This document shows, piece by piece, positions 25,136-34,539 of a stretch of 64,000 nt of DNA. Numbering within the stretch: position 1 is the first letter of the stretch; each line of letters opens with the position of its first letter. The stretch lies in NCBI GenBank assembly GCA_945888065.1, contig CAMCZU010000001.1, forward strand, positions 62,001 to 126,000, written 5' to 3'. The DNA is from Rickettsia typhi. GTDB lineage: Bacteria > Pseudomonadota > Alphaproteobacteria > WRAU01 > Hepatincolaceae. Both the position numbers and the translations under genes were made by a program. Below the pieces are notes generated by a model. The model saw only the letters and a program-made list of their open reading frames with translations. It was not told where the DNA came from and made no database searches.

Positions 25136-27631
25136 GTGAGTTTATTTAGAAGTGTTTTGAGCTTTGTATATTATTATGTAAACAATATAAAAAACAATAA
25201 AAATTTAAAATATGGGTTCATATTAGCTCCAATAGGATTTAACATAGATTATCAAGATAGCAAAAATACATACAATCTATTAAGATCTAAAAACACTAGC
25301 GAAGACGAAGACGACGATGAATACGAAGAAGAATACGAAGAAGATCTTATTTCTACTGAAAAAGATGATAATGTAGATGATTTAGAGACCGAAGAAGAAA
25401 CACAAGATGAAGATCAAGACGAAGATGATTGGTTAAATCAAAGAATAAAGAAAAAACAGCAACAAGAAAAAATTAAGGTAAAAACTGAAGACGAAATAAG
25501 AGCAGAGATAGACTATAGCAATCTTAAAAAACCTAAAGATAAACCAAAAGCAGATAGGTTAATTAAGTTATATACAGAATCAGCAGAAGTTGAAACACCA
25601 GAATATGATCAGGCAGAATCAAATGAATACATTAAGTCTTCATTTGATGTAAAAAACGATCGTAGTGTGTTTTCTGGAAAATTAAGAATAACAGCTATAC
25701 TTCTTGGTATTATATTTTCTATATTATTTCTTGTAGGAAATTATCTAAATACTTCTAATCCATTGATACCATTAATGTCTACAACAAGTAAACCTTTTGT
25801 TATCAATATTCTAGATAAAAATAATATAAAAATTTTTGAAATGTCTACGATTAATTCAGGTAAAGATAGTTTAAAAATACCAGAAATATTATCAGGGACA
25901 TTATTAGCATTGCATTCAATTTTAGATAAAAAAAGAGATAGCTTTATTGAAGATGAAGATGATGTATTATCAGAAGATATAGTAGATCTATTTCAAGAAA
26001 AGCAAGAAAATAAAGAGCAAATTGAAGCAAAAAAACATAAGAAAAATTTATCTATAATTGACTCTAACTGCAGGATCTATAAAAATAATATTGAGTTTGC
26101 TAATTATCAATGTCCTTTTTCTTATACATCTTTTTTAATCAACAACTTACTTCCAGATGAAAACCAAGCGGGTAATGACAATTTTATTTCAAAAATAATT
26201 AATTCATCTGAAATGATTAAAACTCAGCTATTATTAGGTTGGCTTAAAAGCAATGTAACACCTGAGGATTTTTATAAATTATACTTTACTTATGTATATT
26301 TTGGTTATAATGCAATAGGAATAGAGTTAGCTACAAAAAAATATTTTAATAAAACTACCGATAAATTATCTTTAGCAGAAAGCATATTTTTAGTAATGCA
26401 GGCTTACAAAAACAATTATAATTTATATGGAACAAATATTAATATTACTTATGATGAAATTTTAGAAAAACTAATTCATAATGGCATTATTGAGATGAAT
26501 GAAGTTCCAATAATAATAAAAGAATTAAATTCTATACCTGAAATGCAAGAAAACAATTCTTTTATTTTTTATTTGGAAGATATATTTAATGCTGGTTATA
26601 AAAAATATACAACATCAAATATTGCCAATGTTCAAACTTCTTTCGCAATATCTATTCAAAATTCTTTTATAGGGTTAGCAAAAAATGAAATGCTAAAGTT
26701 GCGTATACCTAATGCTTCTGGAATTATTTTAAATAAAACCAATGTTGTTTCAGGATTTACAATTGGTTTAAAAGATTTTGAAGATACAAAATCTTTTAAT
26801 AATTTTATTTTTTATAAAAATATACCCAATACTTATGTTTTAAACTTATTAAAGCCTTTTTTATATTTAACACTAAATAAAAGAGGTGTTCAAACCCCCA
26901 ATTTATTACTACAAAAACAATATCAAAATTTAATTTTTTCTTATAATATATACAATACTTATATTCATGACCAAAACAAAGTATTGCCAACTATAGGGAA
27001 TGAAGAAAAACAAGACAGTGAAAGTATGAAAAAAGATCTTCAAAAATCTTTTTCAACAAATGAAAATCCATCTCTGTCAGTTTTAACACAAACCAATTTA
27101 GATATAGCTCCAGAATTTTTTAGAAAAAAATTTGCATCTCAAATTTTATATTTAGAGCAAGTATTGTTTAATAAACTAACCGTAGATGATTATTCACAAA
27201 CTCTTGCTACTTTCAATTTAGATTTAAAAGTAGACTCAATAGATAATATATTTAGTTATAAAACAAAATTTAATGTTCTTGATTTAGTTAAAGCATATAG
27301 TGTATTTTCAAACAACAGCAATATGTATAATACAAGATATTTAATTAATATTAATAACGAACCTATTCCATACGAAAGAAAAACATTAGCCACATTTGAT
27401 GCAAGCTTTATGGATATATTACAAGGATCATTTTTTAATAGCATAACATTTAAAACCAGCAATGTAACTTTATACTATATATTAGATATAAATTCTGCAA
27501 TTTTATTTTCAGATAAATATACAATGATAATTTGGTTAGGGGATATAAAAGATGAATCACTTAGCAAAGATAACTACACTCAATCTTTATATAATATAGT
27601 AACAGGAATGGCAGCTATTTTACAAAACTAA
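25136..27631 (+). CDS. Degenerate class A penicillin-binding-like protein
   Basis: An 831-residue membrane protein starting at GTG 25136 (AAAGG upstream). Residues about 54-105 are strongly acidic, a transmembrane helix is at about 184-205, and the outer part resembles bifunctional PBPs: YVYFGYNAIGIELATKKYF with SLAESIFLVMQAYK (about 386-425) matches the GT51 glycosyltransferase domain. Key residues are gone: no EDxxFYxHxG motif is visible, the SxxK position reads NLLKPF (about 570-575) and KTG reads KTSN (about 772). It therefore looks catalytically dead but is intact over 2.5 kb. It could be a scaffold for cell-wall synthesis; function unknown. ubiT follows one base later. Confidence 0.65.
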   Translation: MSLFRSVLSFVYYYVNNIKNNKNLKYGFILAPIGFNIDYQDSKNTYNLLRSKNTSEDEDDDEYEEEYEEDLISTEKDDNVDDLETEEETQDEDQDEDDWLNQRIKKKQQQEKIKVKTEDEIRAEIDYSNLKKPKDKPKADRLIKLYTESAEVETPEYDQAESNEYIKSSFDVKNDRSVFSGKLRITAILLGIIFSILFLVGNYLNTSNPLIPLMSTTSKPFVINILDKNNIKIFEMSTINSGKDSLKIPEILSGTLLALHSILDKKRDSFIEDEDDVLSEDIVDLFQEKQENKEQIEAKKHKKNLSIIDSNCRIYKNNIEFANYQCPFSYTSFLINNLLPDENQAGNDNFISKIINSSEMIKTQLLLGWLKSNVTPEDFYKLYFTYVYFGYNAIGIELATKKYFNKTTDKLSLAESIFLVMQAYKNNYNLYGTNINITYDEILEKLIHNGIIEMNEVPIIIKELNSIPEMQENNSFIFYLEDIFNAGYKKYTTSNIANVQTSFAISIQNSFIGLAKNEMLKLRIPNASGIILNKTNVVSGFTIGLKDFEDTKSFNNFIFYKNIPNTYVLNLLKPFLYLTLNKRGVQTPNLLLQKQYQNLIFSYNIYNTYIHDQNKVLPTIGNEEKQDSESMKKDLQKSFSTNENPSLSVLTQTNLDIAPEFFRKKFASQILYLEQVLFNKLTVDDYSQTLATFNLDLKVDSIDNIFSYKTKFNVLDLVKAYSVFSNNSNMYNTRYLININNEPIPYERKTLATFDASFMDILQGSFFNSITFKTSNVTLYYILDINSAILFSDKYTMIIWLGDIKDESLSKDNYTQSLYNIVTGMAAILQN

Positions 27632-27632
27632 A

Positions 27633-28337
27633 ATGACAACTAAGCACCCTATTAATACTAATTTAAATCTAACATTACTATTGGCACAATTTTTACCATT
27701 GTGCCCTATGTTTTTATTGCAAAAATTTTTAGACAAAGCTATTAATCAAATGTTAAACAAACATCCTAGAGTTTTTAACAAAATTGATCAATTAAATTAT
27801 AAATTTTTAATTGATGCATACGATTTGCCTATTAATTTTTATCTAGTTCCAAGCACCACTACTCCTATTTTAAAAGCAATTTATAAAAATGAAAAAGTTA
27901 AAGTAGATGCAACAATTAAAGGTTCTCTAGTAAATTTGCTAAAAATGTTTGAGGGTAAGCTAGATGGAGATGCAGCGTTTTTTTCTAAAGAAATAATTAT
28001 AGAAGGATCAACATCGGCATCTGTAGCATTAAGAAATGCAATAGATGGAGAAGATATGAATATTGTAGATGATTTATCTTCTATAATAAATAACCCTATA
28101 TTATCTAAAACAATCAAAAATGCCTCTTACATAGGAATTAACAAATATAATTTATTGCAAAACAAACTAGATGACTTAATTTATGCCAGTAATTTTAATC
28201 TTCACAAGGAACAAAATGAATTAAATTTAAAAATTAATGATATACACAAAGAACTAGATGATATACATATGGTAATCAAAAAAATTACCAAAGAGCAAAT
28301 TAGAAAAAAATCAGATTATATATCCAACAACACTTAA
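27633..28337 (+). CDS. ubiT: Ubiquinone biosynthesis accessory protein UbiT (SCP2 domain)
   Basis: UbiT is a sterol-carrier-like lipid-binding protein needed for oxygen-independent ubiquinone synthesis. The 234-residue protein has a helical N-terminus (LCPMFLLQKFLDKAINQ) and an SCP2 domain with VDATIKGSLVNLLKMFEGKLDGDAAFFSKEI in family pattern, followed by GSTSASVALRNAIDGEDM. The C-terminal 50 residues are predicted coiled coil. It is ten bases ahead of ubiU, which confirms the call. Confidence 0.82.
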   Translation: MTTKHPINTNLNLTLLLAQFLPLCPMFLLQKFLDKAINQMLNKHPRVFNKIDQLNYKFLIDAYDLPINFYLVPSTTTPILKAIYKNEKVKVDATIKGSLVNLLKMFEGKLDGDAAFFSKEIIIEGSTSASVALRNAIDGEDMNIVDDLSSIINNPILSKTIKNASYIGINKYNLLQNKLDDLIYASNFNLHKEQNELNLKINDIHKELDDIHMVIKKITKEQIRKKSDYISNNT

Positions 28338-28347
28338 AGGTAATCAA

Positions 28348-29355
28348 ATGACAACAAATAAATTAGAAATTATATGCCCTGCAGGAACACTATCAGCATT
28401 AAAAACAGCGGTAGATGCAGGAGCAGATTGTGTATATTGTGGCTTTAACAATGAAACAAATGCACGTAATTTTCCAGGGTTAAACCTATCTAAAGAAGAG
28501 CTAAAAGAAGGTGTAGATTATGCTAAATCTAAAAATGTAAAAATTTTAGTAGCTATTAATACCTATCCATCTGCTGGAAATGTATCTCTGTGGCATAAAG
28601 CAATTGATGATTCGGTAGAATGTGGTGCATATGCCTTAATTTTAGCAGATATAGGACTTCTTGATTATGCTTATAAAAAGCATAAAGATTCTATAAGAAG
28701 ACATTTATCTGTTCAAGCAACCGCCTCTTCAATTGAAGCAATTAATTATTTTGTAGAAAGCTATGGAGTAAGTAGAGTTGTGCTACCAAGAGTTTTAACA
28801 TTAAGACAAATACAACAATACAAAGAAAAAACAAAGGCAGAAATAGAAGTTTTTGTTTATGGTGGATTATGTGTAATGGCAGAGGGAAAATGCTCACTAT
28901 CATCATACATTACAAGCAAAAGCCCTAATAAAAATGGAGTATGTTCCCCTGCTGAATATGTAGAATATGAAGACAGCGGAAGAAATTTAGTAAGCAAATT
29001 AAATGGTTCTGTAATAAATAAATTTAAAAAAGAAGAATCCCCAGGTTATCCTACTATTTGCAAAGGTAGATTTAATGCTGAAAAAGATACATCTTATTTA
29101 TTTGAAGAACCATCTTCACTAGATATTATAAATATGTTGCCTCAGCTAAGGGATGCAGGAGTAGTAGCCTTAAAAATAGAAGGTAGGCAAAGAGGAAAAG
29201 CTTATGTGCAGTCTGTAGTGAAATTATTTAAAGAGGCAGTAACCAAAGTAAATAATTACGAAGATTATGATGTAAACTCTCTTATAGGAATATCTCAAGA
29301 TTTATCAGAAGGAAATGCCAATACAAATGGAGCCTACACTCGCAAATGGATGTAA
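28348..29355 (+). CDS. ubiU: Oxygen-independent ubiquinone hydroxylase subunit UbiU (U32 family)
   Basis: UbiU with UbiV hydroxylates the ubiquinone ring without oxygen, using prephenate as donor and a 4Fe-4S cluster in each protein. The 335-residue sequence begins EIICPAGTLSALKTAVDAGAD and has four cluster cysteines at C175, C182, C199 and C238; the spacing 7-17-39 equals that of E. coli UbiU. A peptidase U32 annotation would be misleading. ubiT is directly upstream, but no ubiV is adjacent: a restriction-modification gene follows instead. Confidence 0.88.
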   Translation: MTTNKLEIICPAGTLSALKTAVDAGADCVYCGFNNETNARNFPGLNLSKEELKEGVDYAKSKNVKILVAINTYPSAGNVSLWHKAIDDSVECGAYALILADIGLLDYAYKKHKDSIRRHLSVQATASSIEAINYFVESYGVSRVVLPRVLTLRQIQQYKEKTKAEIEVFVYGGLCVMAEGKCSLSSYITSKSPNKNGVCSPAEYVEYEDSGRNLVSKLNGSVINKFKKEESPGYPTICKGRFNAEKDTSYLFEEPSSLDIINMLPQLRDAGVVALKIEGRQRGKAYVQSVVKLFKEAVTKVNNYEDYDVNSLIGISQDLSEGNANTNGAYTRKWM

Positions 29356-29381
29356 TGTTTTGTAAATATTAAAAGCTTGTT

Positions 29382-32300
29382 ATGACTAAACAAAACTTAC
29401 AAGAACAATATCAAAAAGCTCTACAAAATGGGGTTATAAAAAATACTTTTTTAGATAATTCTTTATTTAATAAGTATTTTTTAGCACCCACCTTACAACA
29501 TAACTTACAAGAAGAACAATCTTTTTATGAGCCTTATAAAAACGATGATTTAAACTATGAAAATATAGGTAAAAAAAATCTTTTTGCAAAATTACCTAAA
29601 TCTTCACAAATACAGAGAAAAAATTTTGAAAACTTTACCAAAATTTTTAAACAAATATCTAATTTCTTTAATTCAAATTCAAGCAAACCAAATTTTTTTG
29701 AATCCCTTTCAGAGGCAGATATTGAACACAAAATTGTATCTCCTTTATTAAATGCACTGGGTTTTGAATATGTATCTCAATATAGCACAACAATTGCAGA
29801 TATAACTTACAGAGTAGATTTTTTAGCTTTTTCTAGTAATTATGCCTATGAAAAATATCAAACAAATCAACAAATAGATAAAAGCTGTGTAATTGTAGAA
29901 GTAAAAAAATGGGATACCCCCTTTGATAGAAAAATCTCTAATAATGACACAAATTATCCTCAAAGGCAATTGCTAAACTATTTATATACACTGGGCTTAA
30001 GTAGAGGAATTTTAACAAGTGGAAATAAATGGTGGTTATACGATGTATCACAACAATCTAAAAATGCTTTAATTTTAGGGGTAGATATTTTTAAAATGTT
30101 TACTCAAGATTCTGGAATTTCTGAAAATAATTTTTATAATCTATTTAATGCTAAAAATTTTAGTAGTGAAAACTTTTTTGAAGAGCTTCATCATAAAAAT
30201 TTAACTCTTTCTGAAAAACTAGAAGAAGATTTAAAAGAAGTAATTTATGGAGAAGTATCAATTTTAGAAGAAATTGGTAAAGCAATTTATAAATTAAATC
30301 AACAAGCACAACTGCAAGATATTTATTATAATGCTTTAATTTTTCTCTTTAGAATCATCTTTATGCTTTTTTATGAAAATAAATATGGATATTTTTTGTA
30401 TTTACATAGAAGCTACAAATTATATTCAATTTATGAACTTTTTAAAGATTTACAAGAAAATAAAGCATCTTTTAAAGATTTAATCAAAATTTGGACTTAT
30501 CTAAATGAAGGAGATGAAACTCACAATATACCCCTACTTAATGGTGGATTATTTGATAATAACACTTATCAACTGCTTAATGATGCAAATTTATTTTCTA
30601 ATGATGAACTGGAAAAGATTTTAACTAAACTAATTACTAATAAAGATTATAAAAACCTATCTACAACACAACTTGGCAATATTTATGAAGGTTTATTAAA
30701 TTATGAATTTAAAATTGCCTCTACACATACTTATTTAGTGCAATATAAAGAAAAAAGCAAAACTACAAGCTACACTTTTTTAGATTTTTATTTTTATGAA
30801 AAAATGCTTAAATATTCTCAAAGTAAATCATCAAATATAGAAAATTTTAAACTAATACAACAATATTTACCTAGGCAACTATATTTAACATCTTTAAGTG
30901 ATCAAAGAAAAACCTCTGCAAGTTATTATACTCCAATGGATTTATGCGATTATATGGTAGAGCAAAGTATTACTAACCAATTAAATAATAATGTAGCAAT
31001 TGATGAAATTAAAATTATAGATAATGCTTGTGGAAGTGGGCACTTTTTAGTATCTGCCTTAAATTGTTTTTCTAACATTATAGAAAATAATGAAAATTAT
31101 AAAGCTAGTTTGCAAAAAATTTTTGATACTGAAAAAGCTCAAATTTATAACAATATTAATGCAATATCACCAAGTGATGAAATTGCTAAAACACTCTATC
31201 CAAGTGATAGGCAAATTATTAAAAGAATTTTATTAAAAAAATCTATCTACGGAGTAGATTTAAACCCAATTGCCATAGAAATTACTAAAATTTCTTTATG
31301 GATAGAAACTTTTATATTTGGCACACCCCTATCTTTAATAGAGCATCATATTAAGGTTGGAAATTCTTTAATTTTTAGTTCTCTGCAAGATTTAGATTCT
31401 AAATTACCACAAGATGATTTATTTTTTGATAATAAATGGAAAGAAGAAATTAATAATTTAAAAACAGAATTTAAAAAGCTAGAGCAACTAAATGATATTA
31501 ATGCAAATGAAATTAAACAAAGTAAGCAAATTCACCAAAAAAATAATTTAATTATTGAAAAACTCAATAAATATTTAAATTTTATTAATTATGTAGATTT
31601 TTGTAATGCTAATAACTTAAAAATTGACACACTTGCAGAATATAATTTATTTTTAAGCAATTCAAATATTAAATTTAATAATTTTGTAAAAACTTATAAC
31701 CCATTTAATATAGATTTACAATTTATAGATTCTTCAAAATTTAATTGTGTTGTTGGTAATCCACCTTGGGATGTTACATCTTTTGGTGAAAAAGATTTTT
31801 ACAGCCAATATTATTCTAATTATAGAAACTTAAGCAATAATGAAAAAAATCAAACTAAAGAAATTTTACATAAAAGCTTTTTATTTTTAAAATGGAGCAA
31901 AGAAGAAAACCAAAATTATATAAAAAGCATAAATAATTACTATAAATATAAGTATCCTTATAATAAAGGTGCTGGAAAAAACAATTTATTTCAATTTTTT
32001 TTAGAAAGAAATTTAAGTTTATTAAAAAAAGGTGGAGATTTATATTATTTAACACCATCTATATGGATGTTTGCAGATAGTGGAGAAAATATTCGCAAAT
32101 ATATTTTTAATAATTTTAATTTAAAAACTCTTTACCAATTTCAAAATGAAAAATTAATTTTTAAATCTATAGCATCTAACTATAAATTTTGTATTTATAA
32201 TATCAATAATACAAAAGAAAGTAATTTTACTAAATGCTTTTTTTTACAAAACGATGTATCTAAACTTCAAGATGATACTATAAAAATTAATTTATCTCTG

Positions 32301-33149
32301 CAAGAAATTAAAGCTTATTCTCCACATAAATTAAGTATTATTGAATTAAGCACACAAATAGATAAAAATATAATTTTTAAAGCCTATAAAAAATTTAATA
32401 CTTTAGAAAATAAAAATTTTATAGAATTTACAAAAATTAATGAAGCACCTAAAACAATTACTACAGAAAAAGAAAATTTATCTTATATAAAAGTTTTTGA
32501 AGGTAAAACAATGGATGCATTCAATTCACAAGCAGAAAATATTAGATACTGGGTAGATCCAAAGAATTTAAAAAATAATCTTTATAAAAATTATAGATTA
32601 GCATACAGAGATATTGCTAGAAATACAGATAGCAGAACTTTAGTATCTTGTATTTTACCAAAAAATAATATCTCTACAGATACGCTTGTAATTTCTAAAA
32701 ATTATATTGACCTTAAAATACTTTTATTTACACAAGCTTTATTTAACAGCATAATATGTGATTATATTATAAGAAGATATGTAGATTTACATGTAAGCAT
32801 TACATACCTTAAACATATTCCTATGCCTCAACCTAACATAGACGAACTACAAGAAAACGAAATTTTTAAGCAATTAATTTATAATTCTGCACTACTTAGC
32901 TATATTTATGCACCACAAGATTTTATAGAATTTGTAGAAAAATTTAATTTACAAATTAATACTATTCCATTAGATGAAATAATAAAAGAAAGATTTATAG
33001 ATGAACTTAAAGTGCAAAATGATTGTTTAATTTTAAAGTTATACGAAATTACAAATAATGAACTTAAATATATATTAAGCACTTATAAAGCACTTAATAA
33101 TAAATCACCTCAATTTGTGCAGTTATTGTTAAATTCTTATAATGATTAA
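29382..33149 (+). CDS. Type IIG restriction-modification enzyme (Eco57I-like)
   Basis: One 1255-residue chain combining cleavage and adenine methylation. The N-terminal part (about 105-215) has an HsdR-like PD-(D/E)xK nuclease: YRVDFLAF and CVIVEVKKWDTPF. The methyltransferase core has motif I DNACGSGHFLV near 547-557 and motif IV GNPPWD near 792-797, with helical spacers on both sides. A target-recognition region and the HIPMPQP-type C-terminal segment follow. No separate specificity or methylase gene is nearby, so it is a stand-alone system. It is converging on glmM. Base composition is as AT-rich as the host, so no recent transfer is evident. Confidence 0.85.
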   Translation: MTKQNLQEQYQKALQNGVIKNTFLDNSLFNKYFLAPTLQHNLQEEQSFYEPYKNDDLNYENIGKKNLFAKLPKSSQIQRKNFENFTKIFKQISNFFNSNSSKPNFFESLSEADIEHKIVSPLLNALGFEYVSQYSTTIADITYRVDFLAFSSNYAYEKYQTNQQIDKSCVIVEVKKWDTPFDRKISNNDTNYPQRQLLNYLYTLGLSRGILTSGNKWWLYDVSQQSKNALILGVDIFKMFTQDSGISENNFYNLFNAKNFSSENFFEELHHKNLTLSEKLEEDLKEVIYGEVSILEEIGKAIYKLNQQAQLQDIYYNALIFLFRIIFMLFYENKYGYFLYLHRSYKLYSIYELFKDLQENKASFKDLIKIWTYLNEGDETHNIPLLNGGLFDNNTYQLLNDANLFSNDELEKILTKLITNKDYKNLSTTQLGNIYEGLLNYEFKIASTHTYLVQYKEKSKTTSYTFLDFYFYEKMLKYSQSKSSNIENFKLIQQYLPRQLYLTSLSDQRKTSASYYTPMDLCDYMVEQSITNQLNNNVAIDEIKIIDNACGSGHFLVSALNCFSNIIENNENYKASLQKIFDTEKAQIYNNINAISPSDEIAKTLYPSDRQIIKRILLKKSIYGVDLNPIAIEITKISLWIETFIFGTPLSLIEHHIKVGNSLIFSSLQDLDSKLPQDDLFFDNKWKEEINNLKTEFKKLEQLNDINANEIKQSKQIHQKNNLIIEKLNKYLNFINYVDFCNANNLKIDTLAEYNLFLSNSNIKFNNFVKTYNPFNIDLQFIDSSKFNCVVGNPPWDVTSFGEKDFYSQYYSNYRNLSNNEKNQTKEILHKSFLFLKWSKEENQNYIKSINNYYKYKYPYNKGAGKNNLFQFFLERNLSLLKKGGDLYYLTPSIWMFADSGENIRKYIFNNFNLKTLYQFQNEKLIFKSIASNYKFCIYNINNTKESNFTKCFFLQNDVSKLQDDTIKINLSLQEIKAYSPHKLSIIELSTQIDKNIIFKAYKKFNTLENKNFIEFTKINEAPKTITTEKENLSYIKVFEGKTMDAFNSQAENIRYWVDPKNLKNNLYKNYRLAYRDIARNTDSRTLVSCILPKNNISTDTLVISKNYIDLKILLFTQALFNSIICDYIIRRYVDLHVSITYLKHIPMPQPNIDELQENEIFKQLIYNSALLSYIYAPQDFIEFVEKFNLQINTIPLDEIIKERFIDELKVQNDCLILKLYEITNNELKYILSTYKALNNKSPQFVQLLLNSYND

Positions 33150-33157
33150 CAAAATAA

Positions 33158-34516
33158 TTACACACTAATTATGCTATCTATGCTATCTATAATTTCTTTA
33201 GCCAATCCATTAGCACCATCTAGGGATTTGCCCTCTACCATTACACGAATTAACTTTTCTGTTCCAGATTTTCTAATTAAAATTCTATAATCTGGATTTT
33301 GTTTAGCAACCTCATCTATATATTTTTTTACACTTGGATTATCTAGAGGATTTTCATTAGAATACTTAAAATTTTTTAAACACTGAGGTGCAGGATTATA
33401 TAAATTAAATGCTATACTAGGATTTTTTTTATGTTTTGTATCATTAACTAAATAATTTAAAACTTCTAAAAATGCTACAAGCCCATCACCTGTTGTATTA
33501 TATTTAGGTAAAATTATATGCCCTGATTGCTCTCCACCTAAATTTAAATCTTCTTTTTCTAAAATTTCAGATACATATCTATCTCCTACGGCAGACCGCC
33601 TTAATGATACTCCAATAGATGTTAAATAGTCTTCAAACCCTTTATTTGCCATAACTGTGCCAACTACAGCATTATTGTTAAGCTTATTTTTTAACTTCCA
33701 AGATGTAGCAATAATAGCTAAAATTTTATCCCCATCTATAATATTACCTTTTTCATCTACAATTATTAATCTATCTGCATCACCATCAAAAGCAACACCT
33801 ATATCTGCTCCGCTATCTAATACTTTTAACTTTAAAGTTTCTATATGAGTTGAACCACAATTTTGATTAATATTTAAACCATTTGGATTATTACCAATAG
33901 CAATTACTTCTGCACCCAGTTCATACAATACAACAGGTGCAATTTTATAACTAGCACCATTTGCACAATCTACCACAATTTTTAAGCCCAAAAGAGAAAA
34001 ATTATCATCAAATAAATTTTTTACAAATTCTATATATCTACCTGTAGATTCTTTTAAGCGTTCAACTTTTCCTATTTTTTCTGGCTTTACTAAATAAGAT
34101 GATAAATCACTATTAACTAAATGAGTAATTTCTTCTTCCAAATCATCACTTAATTTATAACCTTTATTATCAAAAATTTTAATACCATTATCATAATATG
34201 GGTTATGTGAGGCAGAAATCATAATTCCTAAATCACTTCTTGTAGATCGTGTTAACATTGCAACCGCTGGAGTTGGCATTGGACCCAACAATAAAACATT
34301 TTTACCCATACTAGATAACCCTGCTGTAAGGGCTGTTTCTAGCATATAACAAGAAAGTCGGGTATCTTTACCTATAACCACCCTATTAGTATTAAGCTTT
34401 CTGTTATCTAACACAATAGCAACTGCCATTCCTACCTTTAGTGCTAATTCAGATGTCATAGGATAACTATTAGCTTGACCACGAATACCATCTGTTCCAA
34501 AAAGCTTTTTCATCAT
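33158..34516 (-). CDS. glmM: Phosphoglucosamine mutase
   Basis: GlmM converts glucosamine 6-phosphate to glucosamine 1-phosphate for UDP-GlcNAc and hence peptidoglycan and lipid A. The 452-residue protein has the opening LFGTDGIRG, the phosphoserine loop SASHNPYYDNGIK (active Ser103), metal loop DGDADR near 246, sugar loop GEQSGH and C-terminal RKSGTEKLIRVM. It follows ftsH on the same strand after 23 bases. Confidence 0.96.
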   Translation of the reverse strand: MMKKLFGTDGIRGQANSYPMTSELALKVGMAVAIVLDNRKLNTNRVVIGKDTRLSCYMLETALTAGLSSMGKNVLLLGPMPTPAVAMLTRSTRSDLGIMISASHNPYYDNGIKIFDNKGYKLSDDLEEEITHLVNSDLSSYLVKPEKIGKVERLKESTGRYIEFVKNLFDDNFSLLGLKIVVDCANGASYKIAPVVLYELGAEVIAIGNNPNGLNINQNCGSTHIETLKLKVLDSGADIGVAFDGDADRLIIVDEKGNIIDGDKILAIIATSWKLKNKLNNNAVVGTVMANKGFEDYLTSIGVSLRRSAVGDRYVSEILEKEDLNLGGEQSGHIILPKYNTTGDGLVAFLEVLNYLVNDTKHKKNPSIAFNLYNPAPQCLKNFKYSNENPLDNPSVKKYIDEVAKQNPDYRILIRKSGTEKLIRVMVEGKSLDGANGLAKEIIDSIDSIISV

Positions 34517-34539
34517 AAAATAAAAATCCTGTATTTTTT

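Noticed and set aside
28348-29355. Collagenase-like peptidase U32 annotation for this gene
   Set aside because: The four cysteines have the exact spacing of UbiU and ubiT is adjacent, so a quinone-pathway role fits better than proteolysis.
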